Shown here piece by piece: positions 1-8,055 of a stretch of 41,723 nt of DNA. Every line of letters begins with the position of its first letter. The first letter of the stretch is position 1. Under the pieces are notes generated by a model, which worked only from the letters and a program-made list of their open reading frames with translations, did no database searches and was not told the DNA's origin. The position numbers and the translations under genes were made by a program. The DNA is taken from NCBI GenBank assembly GCA_021372005.1, contig JAJFVC010000081.1, positions 1 to 41,723 on the forward strand, given 5' to 3'. The stretch comes from Planctomycetaceae bacterium. GTDB lineage: Bacteria > Planctomycetota > Planctomycetia > Pirellulales > Thermoguttaceae.

Positions 1-58
1 GAACTTGCGACCTTCTGAACCCCATTCAGACGCGCTAGCCAGACTGCGCCACGCCCCG
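1..58 (-). tRNA. tRNA-Pro (GGG anticodon), cut by the window edge
   Basis: Read on the minus strand, the 5' acceptor strand CGGGGCG starts at 58. A D arm follows with GCGC pairing across the loop, then an anticodon stem TCTGA/TCAGA around the 7-base loop ATGGGGT. The anticodon is therefore GGG (proline). The variable region and the first part of the T arm (GCAAGTTC) are visible, but the T-arm 3' half, the 3' acceptor strand and the CCA end lie outside the window. The gene is divergent from the MFS gene that follows. Confidence 0.9.
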
Positions 59-59
59 A

Positions 60-75
60 AGTCCGTCGGCGGACT
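60..75. other. Small perfect hairpin next to the tRNA 5' end
   Basis: AGTCCG (60-65) and CGGACT (70-75) pair perfectly around a TCGG tetraloop, one base upstream of the mature 5' end of the tRNA-Pro. On the minus strand it would lie in the tRNA 5' leader. No U-tract follows on either strand, so it is not a standard terminator. Its function is unknown. Confidence 0.3.
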
Positions 76-183
76 CTTCAAAGCATACCGAGCCCGACCC
101 CATTCGTCAACTTGTCTCGCAAGTCCAAAAACCATACCATAATGGTTCACACCCAAAATGCGCCCCCCTGCCGCCATTCCTCC

Positions 184-1548
184 ATGAGCTCACCCAAAGT
201 GCACAAGTGGCTGGTATTGATATCCCTCGGAATAGGCACCTTCATGTCCGCGTTGGACGCGAGCATTGTGAATGCCATCCTGCCCATCATCCAACAGAAA
301 TTGCACACGCAACTGGACGCGGTCCAGTGGGTCGTCACCGTGTATCTGCTGATCGTTAGCGGGCTGTTGCTGACGTTCGGCCGGCTCGGCGACATCTGGG
401 GGCATCGGCCGGTTTGTGTGTGGGGCTTTGCGTTGTTCGTGAGCGGATCGGTGCTTTGCGGTCTGGCGCCGGGAATCACGATGCTGATCGCGGCCCGGGG
501 TTGCCAGGCGATCGGCGCGGCGATGATCTTCGCCAGCTCGCCGGCCATTTTGACCAAAACCTTTCCGGCGACGCAACGCGGACAGGCGTTGGGCCTGCAG
601 GCAACGATGACCTATCTGGGCTTGGCGTTCGGCCCTTCGCTGGGCGGCTGGCTGACCGACGCCTTCGGCTGGCAGTCGGTGTTCTTTGTCAACGTGCCGG
701 TCGGCGCGGTGGCCATCGCGGCGTGTCGGCGGTTCGTGCCGGTCGACGCGCGGCACGCGATGCGCGAACCGTTCGACTGGGCCGGCGCGTTGACGTTCAT
801 GGTCGGGCTGCTGGCGTTGCTGTTGGCGCTCAATCAGGCGCACCAGTGGGGTTGGCATTCGTGGCCGATCATCGGATTGTTCGTCGTTTCGATGGCTTTT
901 TTGGCGGCGTTCGTCCAAATCCAACGTCGGTCGCTGTATCCGATGCTCGATCTGACGTTGTTTCGGCGGCTGTTGTTTTCGATGTCGCTGCTGAGCGCGC
1001 TGTTGAACTACACGTGCACCGCGATGATCACGTTTTTGATGCCTTTCTATCTCATTCGGCATCTCGGCTGGAGCCCGTCGAAGGCGGGCACGTTGTTGAC
1101 GGTCCAGCCGCTGATGATGGCGATCGCCGCGCCCACGAGCGGCACGATCTCCGACCGACTGCGGCATCCGAGTCTGCCGGCCACCTTGGGCATGGCCGTG
1201 ATGACCGTCGGCGTCGGCTGGCTCGGTTGCTTGAAGCCGGACAGCGGCTGGCTTGCGATCGCCGTGGGATTGGCCGTCGTCGGGCTGGGCACCGGGGCGT
1301 TCATCAGCCCGAACAACAGCGCGCTGATGGGCTCGGCGCCGCGGCATCGGCAGGGCATCGCGGCGGGCATGATGGCCACGGCCCGAAACCTCGGCATGGT
1401 GCTGGGCGTCGGATTGGCCGGCGCCGTGGCGACCACGGTGCTCGCCTATCGGCCGGGAGCCACATTGCACGACGCCATCGTGATGAGTTTTTGGGTCGCC
1501 GTCGGGCTGGCCACCGTCGGCATTTTTACGTCCGCCGCCCGGAGCTGA
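184..1548 (+). CDS. MFS transporter, DHA2 (EmrB/QacA-like) family
   Basis: Probable proton-driven exporter of the inner membrane with about 14 hydrophobic segments, as expected for the 14-TM DHA2 drug-efflux group. The N-terminus KWLVL...GTFMSALDASIVN is the family TM1 signature. The loop GRLGDIWGHRP is motif A, between TM2 and TM3, and GPSLGGWLTD is the motif-C-like antiporter signature. The frame is open from a TTG at 112 and has another ATG at 142. I chose the ATG at 184 because the protein then begins just before TM1 as its relatives do, although none of the starts has a good Shine-Dalgarno sequence. The substrate cannot be read from the sequence. The gene is convergent with the catabolic operon ending at 1621 and is probably not functionally tied to it. 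Confidence 0.85.
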   Translation: MSSPKVHKWLVLISLGIGTFMSALDASIVNAILPIIQQKLHTQLDAVQWVVTVYLLIVSGLLLTFGRLGDIWGHRPVCVWGFALFVSGSVLCGLAPGITMLIAARGCQAIGAAMIFASSPAILTKTFPATQRGQALGLQATMTYLGLAFGPSLGGWLTDAFGWQSVFFVNVPVGAVAIAACRRFVPVDARHAMREPFDWAGALTFMVGLLALLLALNQAHQWGWHSWPIIGLFVVSMAFLAAFVQIQRRSLYPMLDLTLFRRLLFSMSLLSALLNYTCTAMITFLMPFYLIRHLGWSPSKAGTLLTVQPLMMAIAAPTSGTISDRLRHPSLPATLGMAVMTVGVGWLGCLKPDSGWLAIAVGLAVVGLGTGAFISPNNSALMGSAPRHRQGIAAGMMATARNLGMVLGVGLAGAVATTVLAYRPGATLHDAIVMSFWVAVGLATVGIFTSAARS

Positions 1549-1568
1549 ACCAGGCGCAGTCTCGACGT

Positions 1569-1592
1569 CGGCGACTCGCACGCGAGCCGCCG
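1569..1592. terminator. GC-rich hairpin between convergent genes
   Basis: CGGCG (1569-1573) pairs with CGCCG (1588-1592), and CTCGC (1575-1579) pairs with GCGAG (1582-1586), with one A/C mismatch and a very tight loop. It lies between the 3' ends of the MFS gene (1548) and the kduD-like gene (1621). A run of A follows on the plus strand, so neither transcript gets a U-tract. It may still end transcription, but it is not a textbook intrinsic terminator. Confidence 0.3.
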
Positions 1593-1620
1593 AGCAAAAA
1601 ATCCGATTCTCGGACGCGTG

Positions 1621-2391
1621 TCAGCGGCCCATCCAACCGCCGTCGACGGTCACAATGGTCCCATTGACGTAGTTGGACGCCGGCGAGGCCAAAAACACGA
1701 CCGCGCCTTGCAGGTCGGACGGCTCGCCCCATCGGCCCGCAGGGATCCGGGCGAGAATCGCCTGGCTGCGATCCGCGTCGGCTCGCAAAGCGGCGGTGTT
1801 GTCCGTGGCGATGTAGCCCGGGGCGATCGCGTTCACGTTGACGCCGTACTGGGCCCACTCGTTGGACAGCGCCATGGTCAATTGTCCGATGCCGCCCTTG
1901 CTGGCCGCGTAGCCCGGCACGGTGATGCCGCCCTGAAACGTCAGAAGCGACGCCGTGAAAATGATCTTTCCGTTTTTCCGGGCAACCATATCCTTGCCGA
2001 ACTCGCGGGCCAAGATGAACTGCGAGTTGAGATTCACGTTGACCACGCGATCCCAATACTCGTCGGGATGCTCGACCGCCGGCTTGCGCAGGATCGTGCC
2101 CGCGTTGTTGACCAAAATGTCGATCGGCGCACACTCGGCTTTGATTTTTGCAATGCACGCGTAGACGGCCTGCCGGTCGGCGAAGTCGCAACGATAGCCG
2201 CGGAACGATCGGCCCAGCGCGGTCACTTCGCGGCCGACCTCGCCGCCGCCGTCTTCCAGTTGGGCCGAAACGCCGACGATGTCCGCGCCGGCTTCGGCCA
2301 GCGCCAGAGCCATTCCCTTGCCGATGCCGCGTCGGCAACCGGTCACCAGCGCGGTCTTTCCTTGCAGCTTAAAACGATCCAAAACGCTCAT
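1621..2391 (-). CDS. kduD: 2-deoxy-D-gluconate 3-dehydrogenase / KduD-like SDR
   Basis: A classical short-chain dehydrogenase of 256 residues, the usual length of KduD. In pectin/uronate catabolism KduD interconverts 3-deoxy-D-glycero-2,5-hexodiulosonate and 2-dehydro-3-deoxygluconate with NAD(H). Visible motifs are the cofactor loop TGCRRGIG (17-24), NNAG (95-98), Ser148, and Tyr161-x-x-x-Lys165, with VNAIAPGYIATDNT following the active site and a C-terminal VDGGWMGR. The start ATG at 2391 is preceded by GGGGAG eight bases upstream, inside the end of the dehydrogenase gene; only 4 bp separate the two genes. It is the last gene of the operon that also encodes a heparinase-type lyase and an importer, which supports a uronate role. 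Other SDRs of this subgroup act on other sugar acids, so the exact substrate is inferred. Confidence 0.85.
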   Translation of the reverse strand: MSVLDRFKLQGKTALVTGCRRGIGKGMALALAEAGADIVGVSAQLEDGGGEVGREVTALGRSFRGYRCDFADRQAVYACIAKIKAECAPIDILVNNAGTILRKPAVEHPDEYWDRVVNVNLNSQFILAREFGKDMVARKNGKIIFTASLLTFQGGITVPGYAASKGGIGQLTMALSNEWAQYGVNVNAIAPGYIATDNTAALRADADRSQAILARIPAGRWGEPSDLQGAVVFLASPASNYVNGTIVTVDGGWMGR

Positions 2392-2395
2392 GCTC

Positions 2396-3424
2396 TTATC
2401 TCCCCTCTGTGCATTGCAGCAAATATTTCATGCCCGCCGGATTGCTGTCGATCGTCTCGAACACTTGTTGGATGTCGGCCAGCGGGGCCACCAACGTGAT
2501 GAACCGGTCCAACGGCAGGGCCTTTTCGCCCAGCAGACGGATCGCTTCGTCGAAATCCTCGGGCTCGTACACGCGAACGCCGATCATCTTCAATTCGCGC
2601 CAGAAGAAGCGAAACAGCTCGACCGGCTTCGGCTGCGAGTGGATCGCCACCAAAACGATCCGCCCGCGAACGCGCGGCAGTTGCGTCATGACCGTTGCGC
2701 CGGCGGCGCTGCCCGACACCTCGAACACAATGTCGGCCATCGCTTCGTGGGTGAACGCGGCGACGGCGGCCGGCAGGTCTTCGTGCACCGGATCGACAAC
2801 CTCGAAGCCCAGTTCACGAGCCAGCGCGATGCGCTGCGCGTTGGTTTCGGCGATCAACACGTGGCCGCCTTGATGTCGAGCCACCATGGCGATCAACAAT
2901 CCGATCGGTCCGCCGCCGATGATCACCACTTCTTCGCCCTCGCGAAGTCCGCTCAGACGCACGTCGTGACAGGCGACCGCGACCGGTTCAACCACCGCTC
3001 CTTCGAGCATCGAGACGGACGCCGGCAACCGATGCAACGTGTAGGCCGGAACGGTCCACGACTCCTGCATCGCGCCGGGCGTGTCGATGCCCAGGAACTT
3101 CAAGTTTTGGCCGATGTGCGAACAACCGTTGTCCACCGGCGACGGCTCGCCGGGCTGGAGCGGCCGCACCGCGACGCGATCGCCGACCTGAAAGCCCGTC
3201 ACATCCGGCCCCAATTCGACGATCTCGCCGGACGTCTCGTGGCCGATCACCTGCGGAATGTGCACCCGTCGGTCCATCTGGCCGTGGTAGATGTGCACGT
3301 CGGTGCCGCAGATGCCGCAATAGGCGATCCGCAGTCGAGCCTCGCCCGGACCGGGCTTCACCGGTTCGGCGTCGCCGAGGCGAAAGGTTTTGTTGCCCAC
3401 ATAATACGCCGCGTTCATTGACAT
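2396..3424 (-). CDS. Zinc-type medium-chain alcohol/sugar-acid dehydrogenase
   Basis: MDR-family dehydrogenase, probably oxidising a sugar or sugar-acid hydroxyl with NAD(P). The catalytic zinc ligands are present: Cys39 in CGICGTD, His62-Glu63 in GHE, and Glu146 in VVEPVAVACH. The Rossmann motif GGGPIG is at about 170-175. The structural-zinc lobe, which normally has four cysteines, is reduced to one (Cys101 in NGCSH), so that zinc is probably absent. The frame opens at a TTG at 3433. I chose the ATG at 3424 because AAGGGA lies nine bases upstream. It is followed 4 bp later by the kduD-like gene and preceded by the VOC gene 36 bp away, so it should be in the same transcript. It resembles threonine/sorbitol/galactitol dehydrogenases in general; the substrate is not determinable. 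Confidence 0.8.
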   Translation of the reverse strand: MSMNAAYYVGNKTFRLGDAEPVKPGPGEARLRIAYCGICGTDVHIYHGQMDRRVHIPQVIGHETSGEIVELGPDVTGFQVGDRVAVRPLQPGEPSPVDNGCSHIGQNLKFLGIDTPGAMQESWTVPAYTLHRLPASVSMLEGAVVEPVAVACHDVRLSGLREGEEVVIIGGGPIGLLIAMVARHQGGHVLIAETNAQRIALARELGFEVVDPVHEDLPAAVAAFTHEAMADIVFEVSGSAAGATVMTQLPRVRGRIVLVAIHSQPKPVELFRFFWRELKMIGVRVYEPEDFDEAIRLLGEKALPLDRFITLVAPLADIQQVFETIDSNPAGMKYLLQCTEGR

Positions 3425-3460
3425 GATATCCAATCCCTTCGTTCTTCGAGCCGGAGGTCG

Positions 3461-3850
3461 TCAGGCGTTGGCGATCCGCTCGATCAGTTGAAGCATATTG
3501 CCGTCCGGATCGCAGAAATTGCGGCCGCGTCCGCCGCCGACAGGCGTGAACACGTCGCCGGTCCATTGTACGCCTTTGCTCTCTAGGCACTGCATGGCCG
3601 CCTGGAGATCGCGGGTCCGCATCGCCACATGCGACCAACCCGGAGTCCAGGTGGTGCGTTTGGGCCGCTCGGTTTGATCGCGGGGCATGATTTCCAGCAT
3701 CGTGCCGTCCACCGCGCGGAGAATCCACACCGGCTTGTCGTGCCGAAACACCTTTTCGTATCCCAAAACGTCGCAATACCAATCGGCCAGCGCGTCGACG
3801 TTCTCCGCGGCCACGGCCGGATGATCGAGGCCGATGATGCAGTCTGTCAT
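3461..3850 (-). CDS. VOC (glyoxalase/bleomycin-resistance/dioxygenase) family protein
   Basis: A 129-residue protein with the two beta-alpha-beta-beta-beta modules of the vicinal-oxygen-chelate fold. Candidate metal ligands at the expected places are His10 (GLDHPA), Glu53 (MLEIM), His74 (GWSHVAM) and Glu125 (LQLIER). The family includes lyases, isomerases and dioxygenases acting on small oxygenated compounds. In this operon a role in converting or detoxifying a sugar-derived alpha-keto compound is plausible but not shown. The start codon overlaps the stop of the preceding gene (ATGA), so translation is likely coupled. No signal peptide is seen, so it is cytoplasmic. Confidence 0.8.
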   Translation of the reverse strand: MTDCIIGLDHPAVAAENVDALADWYCDVLGYEKVFRHDKPVWILRAVDGTMLEIMPRDQTERPKRTTWTPGWSHVAMRTRDLQAAMQCLESKGVQWTGDVFTPVGGGRGRNFCDPDGNMLQLIERIANA

Positions 3851-5034
3851 GAAACGGTCTCCGTTGTTGGAGGATTAAAGGAAAACACATTGCACTGGTG
3901 CAGCGACATCGGGTTGAGCCGATACGGCCCTTCGTAGCCCGTATCGCCGAGCATGTGCGCAATCAGCGCGATCGAAAGCGGATAGAACCACGTGCCGAGC
4001 ATGATGTGCGTCCGGTTCGGATCTTCATCGCGATGTTCGGCGACGACCTCTTGGGCGCCGGGCTTCCAAATCCAATGCGGACGCGGTCGCCAATCCGACG
4101 GTTTGCTGTCGCGGCGATGCAGCAGCCAGCCGACGCCGTTCGGGTCTTCATGTTGCAGGGCGTGGTCCAAATACCGTCGGGCCGCCGCGTCCAGGTCTTC
4201 TCGCCGATAGTCGGTCAGCGCGGCCAGATTGGCCATCATGTACGCGCCGTCGAAATCAGGGCAATCCGACCCGCCCGGCCAGAACGATCCGTCGTCGCGT
4301 TGGCAGCCGAGCGTCGCGTCCACATTGCGGTCGACCGCCCGTAGCGGCCACTTCTGGGCAAAGTAAATCGGCGTGACGTGAATCGCGCCGAACAGTCCGT
4401 CGAGCGGTCCCGCCCCGAACTGCGTCCCCCAATATCCGGTCTTTTCGTCCAACAGCTCCTCGAGCGCGGGAAACATACCCTGTTCCATCGTCCGGTCGAC
4501 GTCCGCCGCGCCGAACCAATCGCGCGCCGCGAAAAGCGCCGTCGCCCCGGCCAGCACCTGGTTGGCCGACGCCCAAGGATTCTTCCAATCGTAATGCTTG
4601 ACCCAGCGATACAGCGCGCGGGGCTCCAACAGCGGCTCGAGAAATCGCAACGGATGCGGCGGCTTCCGATTCAGCAACCGCAGCGACCAGAGGTTGCCTC
4701 GCGTGAAATGCCAGTAAGGCTCCATGTCGTCGATGCCCAGCGGCCGCCGTCGCACCTGGGCGTCGGCCGCGAAGAACCCCTGCTCCGACTGGTTGTCAAA
4801 AAACCGCTCGGCCCAAACGTCAAGCGCGCCGGACGCGATCGGGGCCAGCTCGTTGAACAGGTCAAGAATGTGCAGGGCGTGGTAGGAGCCGTAAAAACTC
4901 TCGTCGCCGCCCGGTTCTTTCCGATAGCAGCCTGGCCGGTCGCCGACCTTCATCGCCTCGACATAGTTGAGCGAAACCTTTTTGATGCGGGCGTAGCCGG
5001 GCGTTTCGCATCGGGTGCAGGAAGTTGGGGTCAT
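3847..5034 (-). CDS. Hypothetical protein, probable alpha/alpha-toroid fold, in uronate operon
   Basis: Not recognised as a named family. It is 395 residues, without a signal peptide or membrane segment. The composition is rich in Trp, Tyr and Phe, with repeated helical stretches punctuated by turn motifs such as GYWGTQFGAG and DDGSFWPGG. These recall the (alpha/alpha)n barrels of terpenoid cyclases, polysaccharide lyases and unsaturated-uronyl hydrolases. The frame is open 33 codons further upstream, but those codons overlap the lyase gene. The ATG at 5034 starts 4 bp after the lyase stop and is the sensible choice. Its 3' end overlaps the VOC start by 4 bp. Being wedged between a heparinase-type lyase and sugar-acid dehydrogenases, it may be a cytoplasmic glycosidase or lyase acting on imported oligosaccharide. 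That is inference from context only. Confidence 0.75.
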   Translation of the reverse strand: MTPTSCTRCETPGYARIKKVSLNYVEAMKVGDRPGCYRKEPGGDESFYGSYHALHILDLFNELAPIASGALDVWAERFFDNQSEQGFFAADAQVRRRPLGIDDMEPYWHFTRGNLWSLRLLNRKPPHPLRFLEPLLEPRALYRWVKHYDWKNPWASANQVLAGATALFAARDWFGAADVDRTMEQGMFPALEELLDEKTGYWGTQFGAGPLDGLFGAIHVTPIYFAQKWPLRAVDRNVDATLGCQRDDGSFWPGGSDCPDFDGAYMMANLAALTDYRREDLDAAARRYLDHALQHEDPNGVGWLLHRRDSKPSDWRPRPHWIWKPGAQEVVAEHRDEDPNRTHIMLGTWFYPLSIALIAHMLGDTGYEGPYRLNPMSLHQCNVFSFNPPTTETVS

Positions 5035-5038
5035 GTCG

Positions 5039-7120
5039 CTAGGACTCCTCGATGGCCTCAAAGGAAAAATGGTTGTCTCGCTCCCGCAAACGCCAGACGC
5101 GTCCGTCCGACAAACGTCGCAGGACCAGCTCAAAAGGACTTTCGCTCGAAACGGTCAGTCGCCAACCGATCGGACCGTGGCGAACCTCGATGTCGCGGCC
5201 GTCGACCGACGCCGACCAGTCGTCGATCGCCCCGTAATCGTCCATGGCGAAGGCGTGCGCCGCCGTGCGAAACGCGCGGGCTTCGGGCTCGATCCAACGA
5301 TACAACATGCCGCTGCCCGGATGGCCTTCGCCCCGTTGATTCGGCTCGGGATGATAGGCGTCGTGCACGTAGGCGTAGGTTGGACCGTTCAGCCGGCCAT
5401 CGGCCAGATGGAACGCCTTTAGGCCGGCCAGTCCGCGGCGCAGTACAATCGTGTGCGGATCCGACGTCGCAAGATCCGACGCGGCGTCGCGATGGTTGAA
5501 CAGCCAATTCCACATGGTCGTCACCGGCTGCGACGCGCGAACCCGATCAACGACCAGCAACACGTGCGGCCCGCACTGGAGCCATATCCGCGTGAACTCC
5601 TCGATCGGCCGCCCATACAGCGCGCCGGCCTCCGAAGCCACGGCAGTCACCTCGCCGCAACGCTCCAACAGCAAGCGACGCCCTCGCTGCGCGGCCGGCG
5701 GCGCGACGGCCCCGTCGACGATCAACCGCCGAACCGGCACGTTCGCCTGTTCCAACAAGTCCGCCTTGGCCAGGTCCTCCTGCAATCCCAACACGTCCTG
5801 TTGAACCAGGAACGTGCAAGTGTTGTGCGTCTGCGACGAGCTCTCCAGCCCGTGAATCAAATTGCGATAGCAACTGTGGCCCGGATCGACCAGCAGCCGC
5901 TGACGGTTGTGCGCCAAGACGAAGCTGTTGCGGTCGCCGTGCAAGTGGCCGGGTCCGTACAGCGGTCCCGAACCGCCCTGGACCGCCAACACCGTGCGAC
6001 CGTCCCAAGCGTCGCGGATCAACAGGTTGCCATTGTCGAACCCGGCGGCCAGCGACAACCCAGCCTCGGCGGGCGACATGGCCGGCGCCGCGGCGACCAA
6101 CAACGGCAACGTGAGAAAGCCCCAATCGTTTCGCATGCCGAACGTGGCCAAATCGTGCGGCTCCTGCGACGGAACGGGCAGGTAAAACGTGTCGAACAGC
6201 CATCGCGCCAATCCGGCTTCCCGCGGCAACGTCTCGCGGCAACGCGCGGCCACTTGCAACACCACGTCGGCCGACGGGCGGTAGATCGCGCCGGAATCGT
6301 TGAAGTTGACCGCTCGGGCGCGCGGCTCGGCGCCCCAGCCGTCGAGCGGACTGGCGTACAACATGCTCGCGGCGATCCACGGCATGCTCCGGGCGTTGAC
6401 CTCGGGGCCGGCCACGGACACCTCGGGCGCCGCGCGACGAATCGCCTCCGAGGCCATCATCATGGCGTTGGCCAAATAGTTGGCATATTGCAGCGACTCG
6501 GCGTAGGAGCCGTCGGGCTGGAAAGCCTGGGCGCACAGATGCGTCTGTTGGGCCGCGTAGCGCAAGTGTTCGGCGTCGCCCAACACGGCCGCAGCCACGG
6601 CTACGCCCGAGGTGAGCACCGATCGCCAGTTGGCCAAATGGTTGTTTCGCTCGAGCCAGCGACGGCACAGCACGATGCCTTTTTCCGAAAGCGTCGTCCG
6701 CAGCTCGCCGCGTTCCGTGTCTGAAAACACCTCGGCGGCCAAATCCAGCGCGGCGGCCACGGCCCAACACAGGTGCGCCGTTTCCAGGTGCCCTTGCGGA
6801 GGCTGCGCGGCATGGTCGCGATAGAACGGACCGACCCAATCGGCCACCGGCCGCCGCGCGATGCTTAAGGTCACGTCGCGCAGCCACGCGCCGCATTGCT
6901 CGGTCGGATGCAGCGCGTAGGCCATGGCCGCGTCGGTCACGTATTCGGCGGCCAGATGCCACCAGGCGGCGGTGTCGCCCTGCCCGATTAAACCCGGCGA
7001 CGAAGCTCGCCGATCGACGCGACGGGCCAGCGCAGTCCAAAATCGCTGGACGCTCAGATCTCCGCCGACCCGTGCGTCCAACACGGCTTGGCGTTCATCC
7101 TTGGTGAGAAACAGGCTCAT
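5039..7120 (-). CDS. Heparinase II/III-type polysaccharide lyase
   Basis: A 693-residue protein with the two-part architecture of heparinase II/III and related alginate or oligo-uronate lyases. The N-terminal alpha/alpha toroid (about 20-330) carries RNNHLANW (158-165) and DGSYAESLQYANY (203-215). The C-terminal beta-sandwich (about 350-690) has the signature HLHGDRNSF (392-400), LLVDPG (409-414) and SQTHNT (429-434). Such enzymes cleave uronic-acid-containing chains by beta-elimination, leaving an unsaturated uronate. No signal peptide is present, so it probably acts on imported oligosaccharides in the cytoplasm. AGGAA precedes the ATG at 7120. It is the central gene of the operon; the toroid gene follows after 4 bp. 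The substrate (alginate, glycosaminoglycan, ulvan or another) cannot be fixed from sequence. Confidence 0.85.
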   Translation of the reverse strand: MSLFLTKDERQAVLDARVGGDLSVQRFWTALARRVDRRASSPGLIGQGDTAAWWHLAAEYVTDAAMAYALHPTEQCGAWLRDVTLSIARRPVADWVGPFYRDHAAQPPQGHLETAHLCWAVAAALDLAAEVFSDTERGELRTTLSEKGIVLCRRWLERNNHLANWRSVLTSGVAVAAAVLGDAEHLRYAAQQTHLCAQAFQPDGSYAESLQYANYLANAMMMASEAIRRAAPEVSVAGPEVNARSMPWIAASMLYASPLDGWGAEPRARAVNFNDSGAIYRPSADVVLQVAARCRETLPREAGLARWLFDTFYLPVPSQEPHDLATFGMRNDWGFLTLPLLVAAAPAMSPAEAGLSLAAGFDNGNLLIRDAWDGRTVLAVQGGSGPLYGPGHLHGDRNSFVLAHNRQRLLVDPGHSCYRNLIHGLESSSQTHNTCTFLVQQDVLGLQEDLAKADLLEQANVPVRRLIVDGAVAPPAAQRGRRLLLERCGEVTAVASEAGALYGRPIEEFTRIWLQCGPHVLLVVDRVRASQPVTTMWNWLFNHRDAASDLATSDPHTIVLRRGLAGLKAFHLADGRLNGPTYAYVHDAYHPEPNQRGEGHPGSGMLYRWIEPEARAFRTAAHAFAMDDYGAIDDWSASVDGRDIEVRHGPIGWRLTVSSESPFELVLRRLSDGRVWRLRERDNHFSFEAIEES

Positions 7121-7281
7121 AACGATTCCTAAAGGAAATCACGGAAACTCATCAGGAACGCGTATCTCGAACCACTTCTTGGCCGAAACGCTTCGTCCCC
7201 GGCGTGGACTTGCTTCAAACACGCGTTCGGAATGGTTCTACTGGGTTTCGAGGCACGGTCCCCAAGGCCGCCGACGGCGCG

Positions 7282-7986
7282 TTAGAAATAACCGCCGCGG
7301 GCGACAACCTCGGTGGGCCGCACGCCGTCCTGAATCCAGTGTTTGATCTCCACTTCCTTGAAAACGATCTGCTCGGCGGCCACCAGCACGTCGTAGGCGA
7401 TTTTCGCCGGAATGGCCAGGATGCCGTCGATGTCGCCGAAAATCCAATCGCCGGGGTGCACCGCCACTTCCCCCATCACGATCGGCTTTTGGTAATAATA
7501 CATGCGGAAGCGGCCCAACATGCCGGTGCTAGTGCGATAATCGTGGAAGATCGGAAACTCTTGATGCAAGATCGCCCGTGTGTCGCGGATGCCGTTGACC
7601 ACCGCGCCGCGGCAGCCGGCGCGCATCGCGGCCATGGTCATCACTTCGCCCCACTGGGCGGTCACGGCGTCGCCGGAGCAATCCCACACGACGACCGAAT
7701 CCTCGTGGATCGCCTCGAGCATCTGGGCCCGCATTTCAAACTCGCCGTCCGTGGTGATGTCCGGGCCGCCTTTGATCGTAAACGCCTGGCCGGCCAGCAT
7801 CATGTTCTCCCGAAGCGGCCGGAACTTGGCCGGCAGCGAGCTGGCGCCGATCGCGTACTTGAAACGCAGCACGTCGTTCACCGCGCCGGTGAACAGCTTC
7901 AAATATCGACTCCGCATCTCAGCAATCGAGACCGGATAATGACCATCCCACTCCGCATTGTCTTTTCCGTTGTCGCCCATGCTCAC
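7282..7986 (-). CDS. RraA/HMG-CHA aldolase family protein
   Basis: A 234-residue member of the RraA-like fold family. It contains both RNase E regulator RraA and metal-dependent class II pyruvate aldolases (4-hydroxy-4-methyl-2-oxoglutarate / 4-carboxy-4-hydroxy-2-oxoadipate aldolases). The signature is visible: GEVMTMAA (113-120), then AVVNGIRDTRAI with Arg134-Asp135, which in aldolases bind substrate and metal, then GDWIFGDIDGILAIP. It is longer than RraA (about 160 residues), which favours the aldolase-like branch. A start at 7980 is also possible. It lies between importer and lyase in the uronate operon, so retro-aldol cleavage of a 2-keto-3-deoxy sugar acid is an attractive but unproven role. 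The 161-bp gap to the lyase gene shows no recognisable signal. Confidence 0.8.
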   Translation of the reverse strand: MSMGDNGKDNAEWDGHYPVSIAEMRSRYLKLFTGAVNDVLRFKYAIGASSLPAKFRPLRENMMLAGQAFTIKGGPDITTDGEFEMRAQMLEAIHEDSVVVWDCSGDAVTAQWGEVMTMAAMRAGCRGAVVNGIRDTRAILHQEFPIFHDYRTSTGMLGRFRMYYYQKPIVMGEVAVHPGDWIFGDIDGILAIPAKIAYDVLVAAEQIVFKEVEIKHWIQDGVRPTEVVARGGYF

Positions 7987-8055
7987 TGCCTTGATTTCTT
8001 CAAAGATTTCAATCCCGTGCCGCTCTCAGCGAGGTCGGGACTTTCCTCTCGTCCG

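Noticed and set aside
7155..7240. Complementary pieces GAACGCGT/ACGCGTTC and GAACCA/TGGTTC between the RraA-like and lyase genes, possible structured RNA.
   Set aside because: The pairs are not nested and are short. No conserved riboswitch core was visible.
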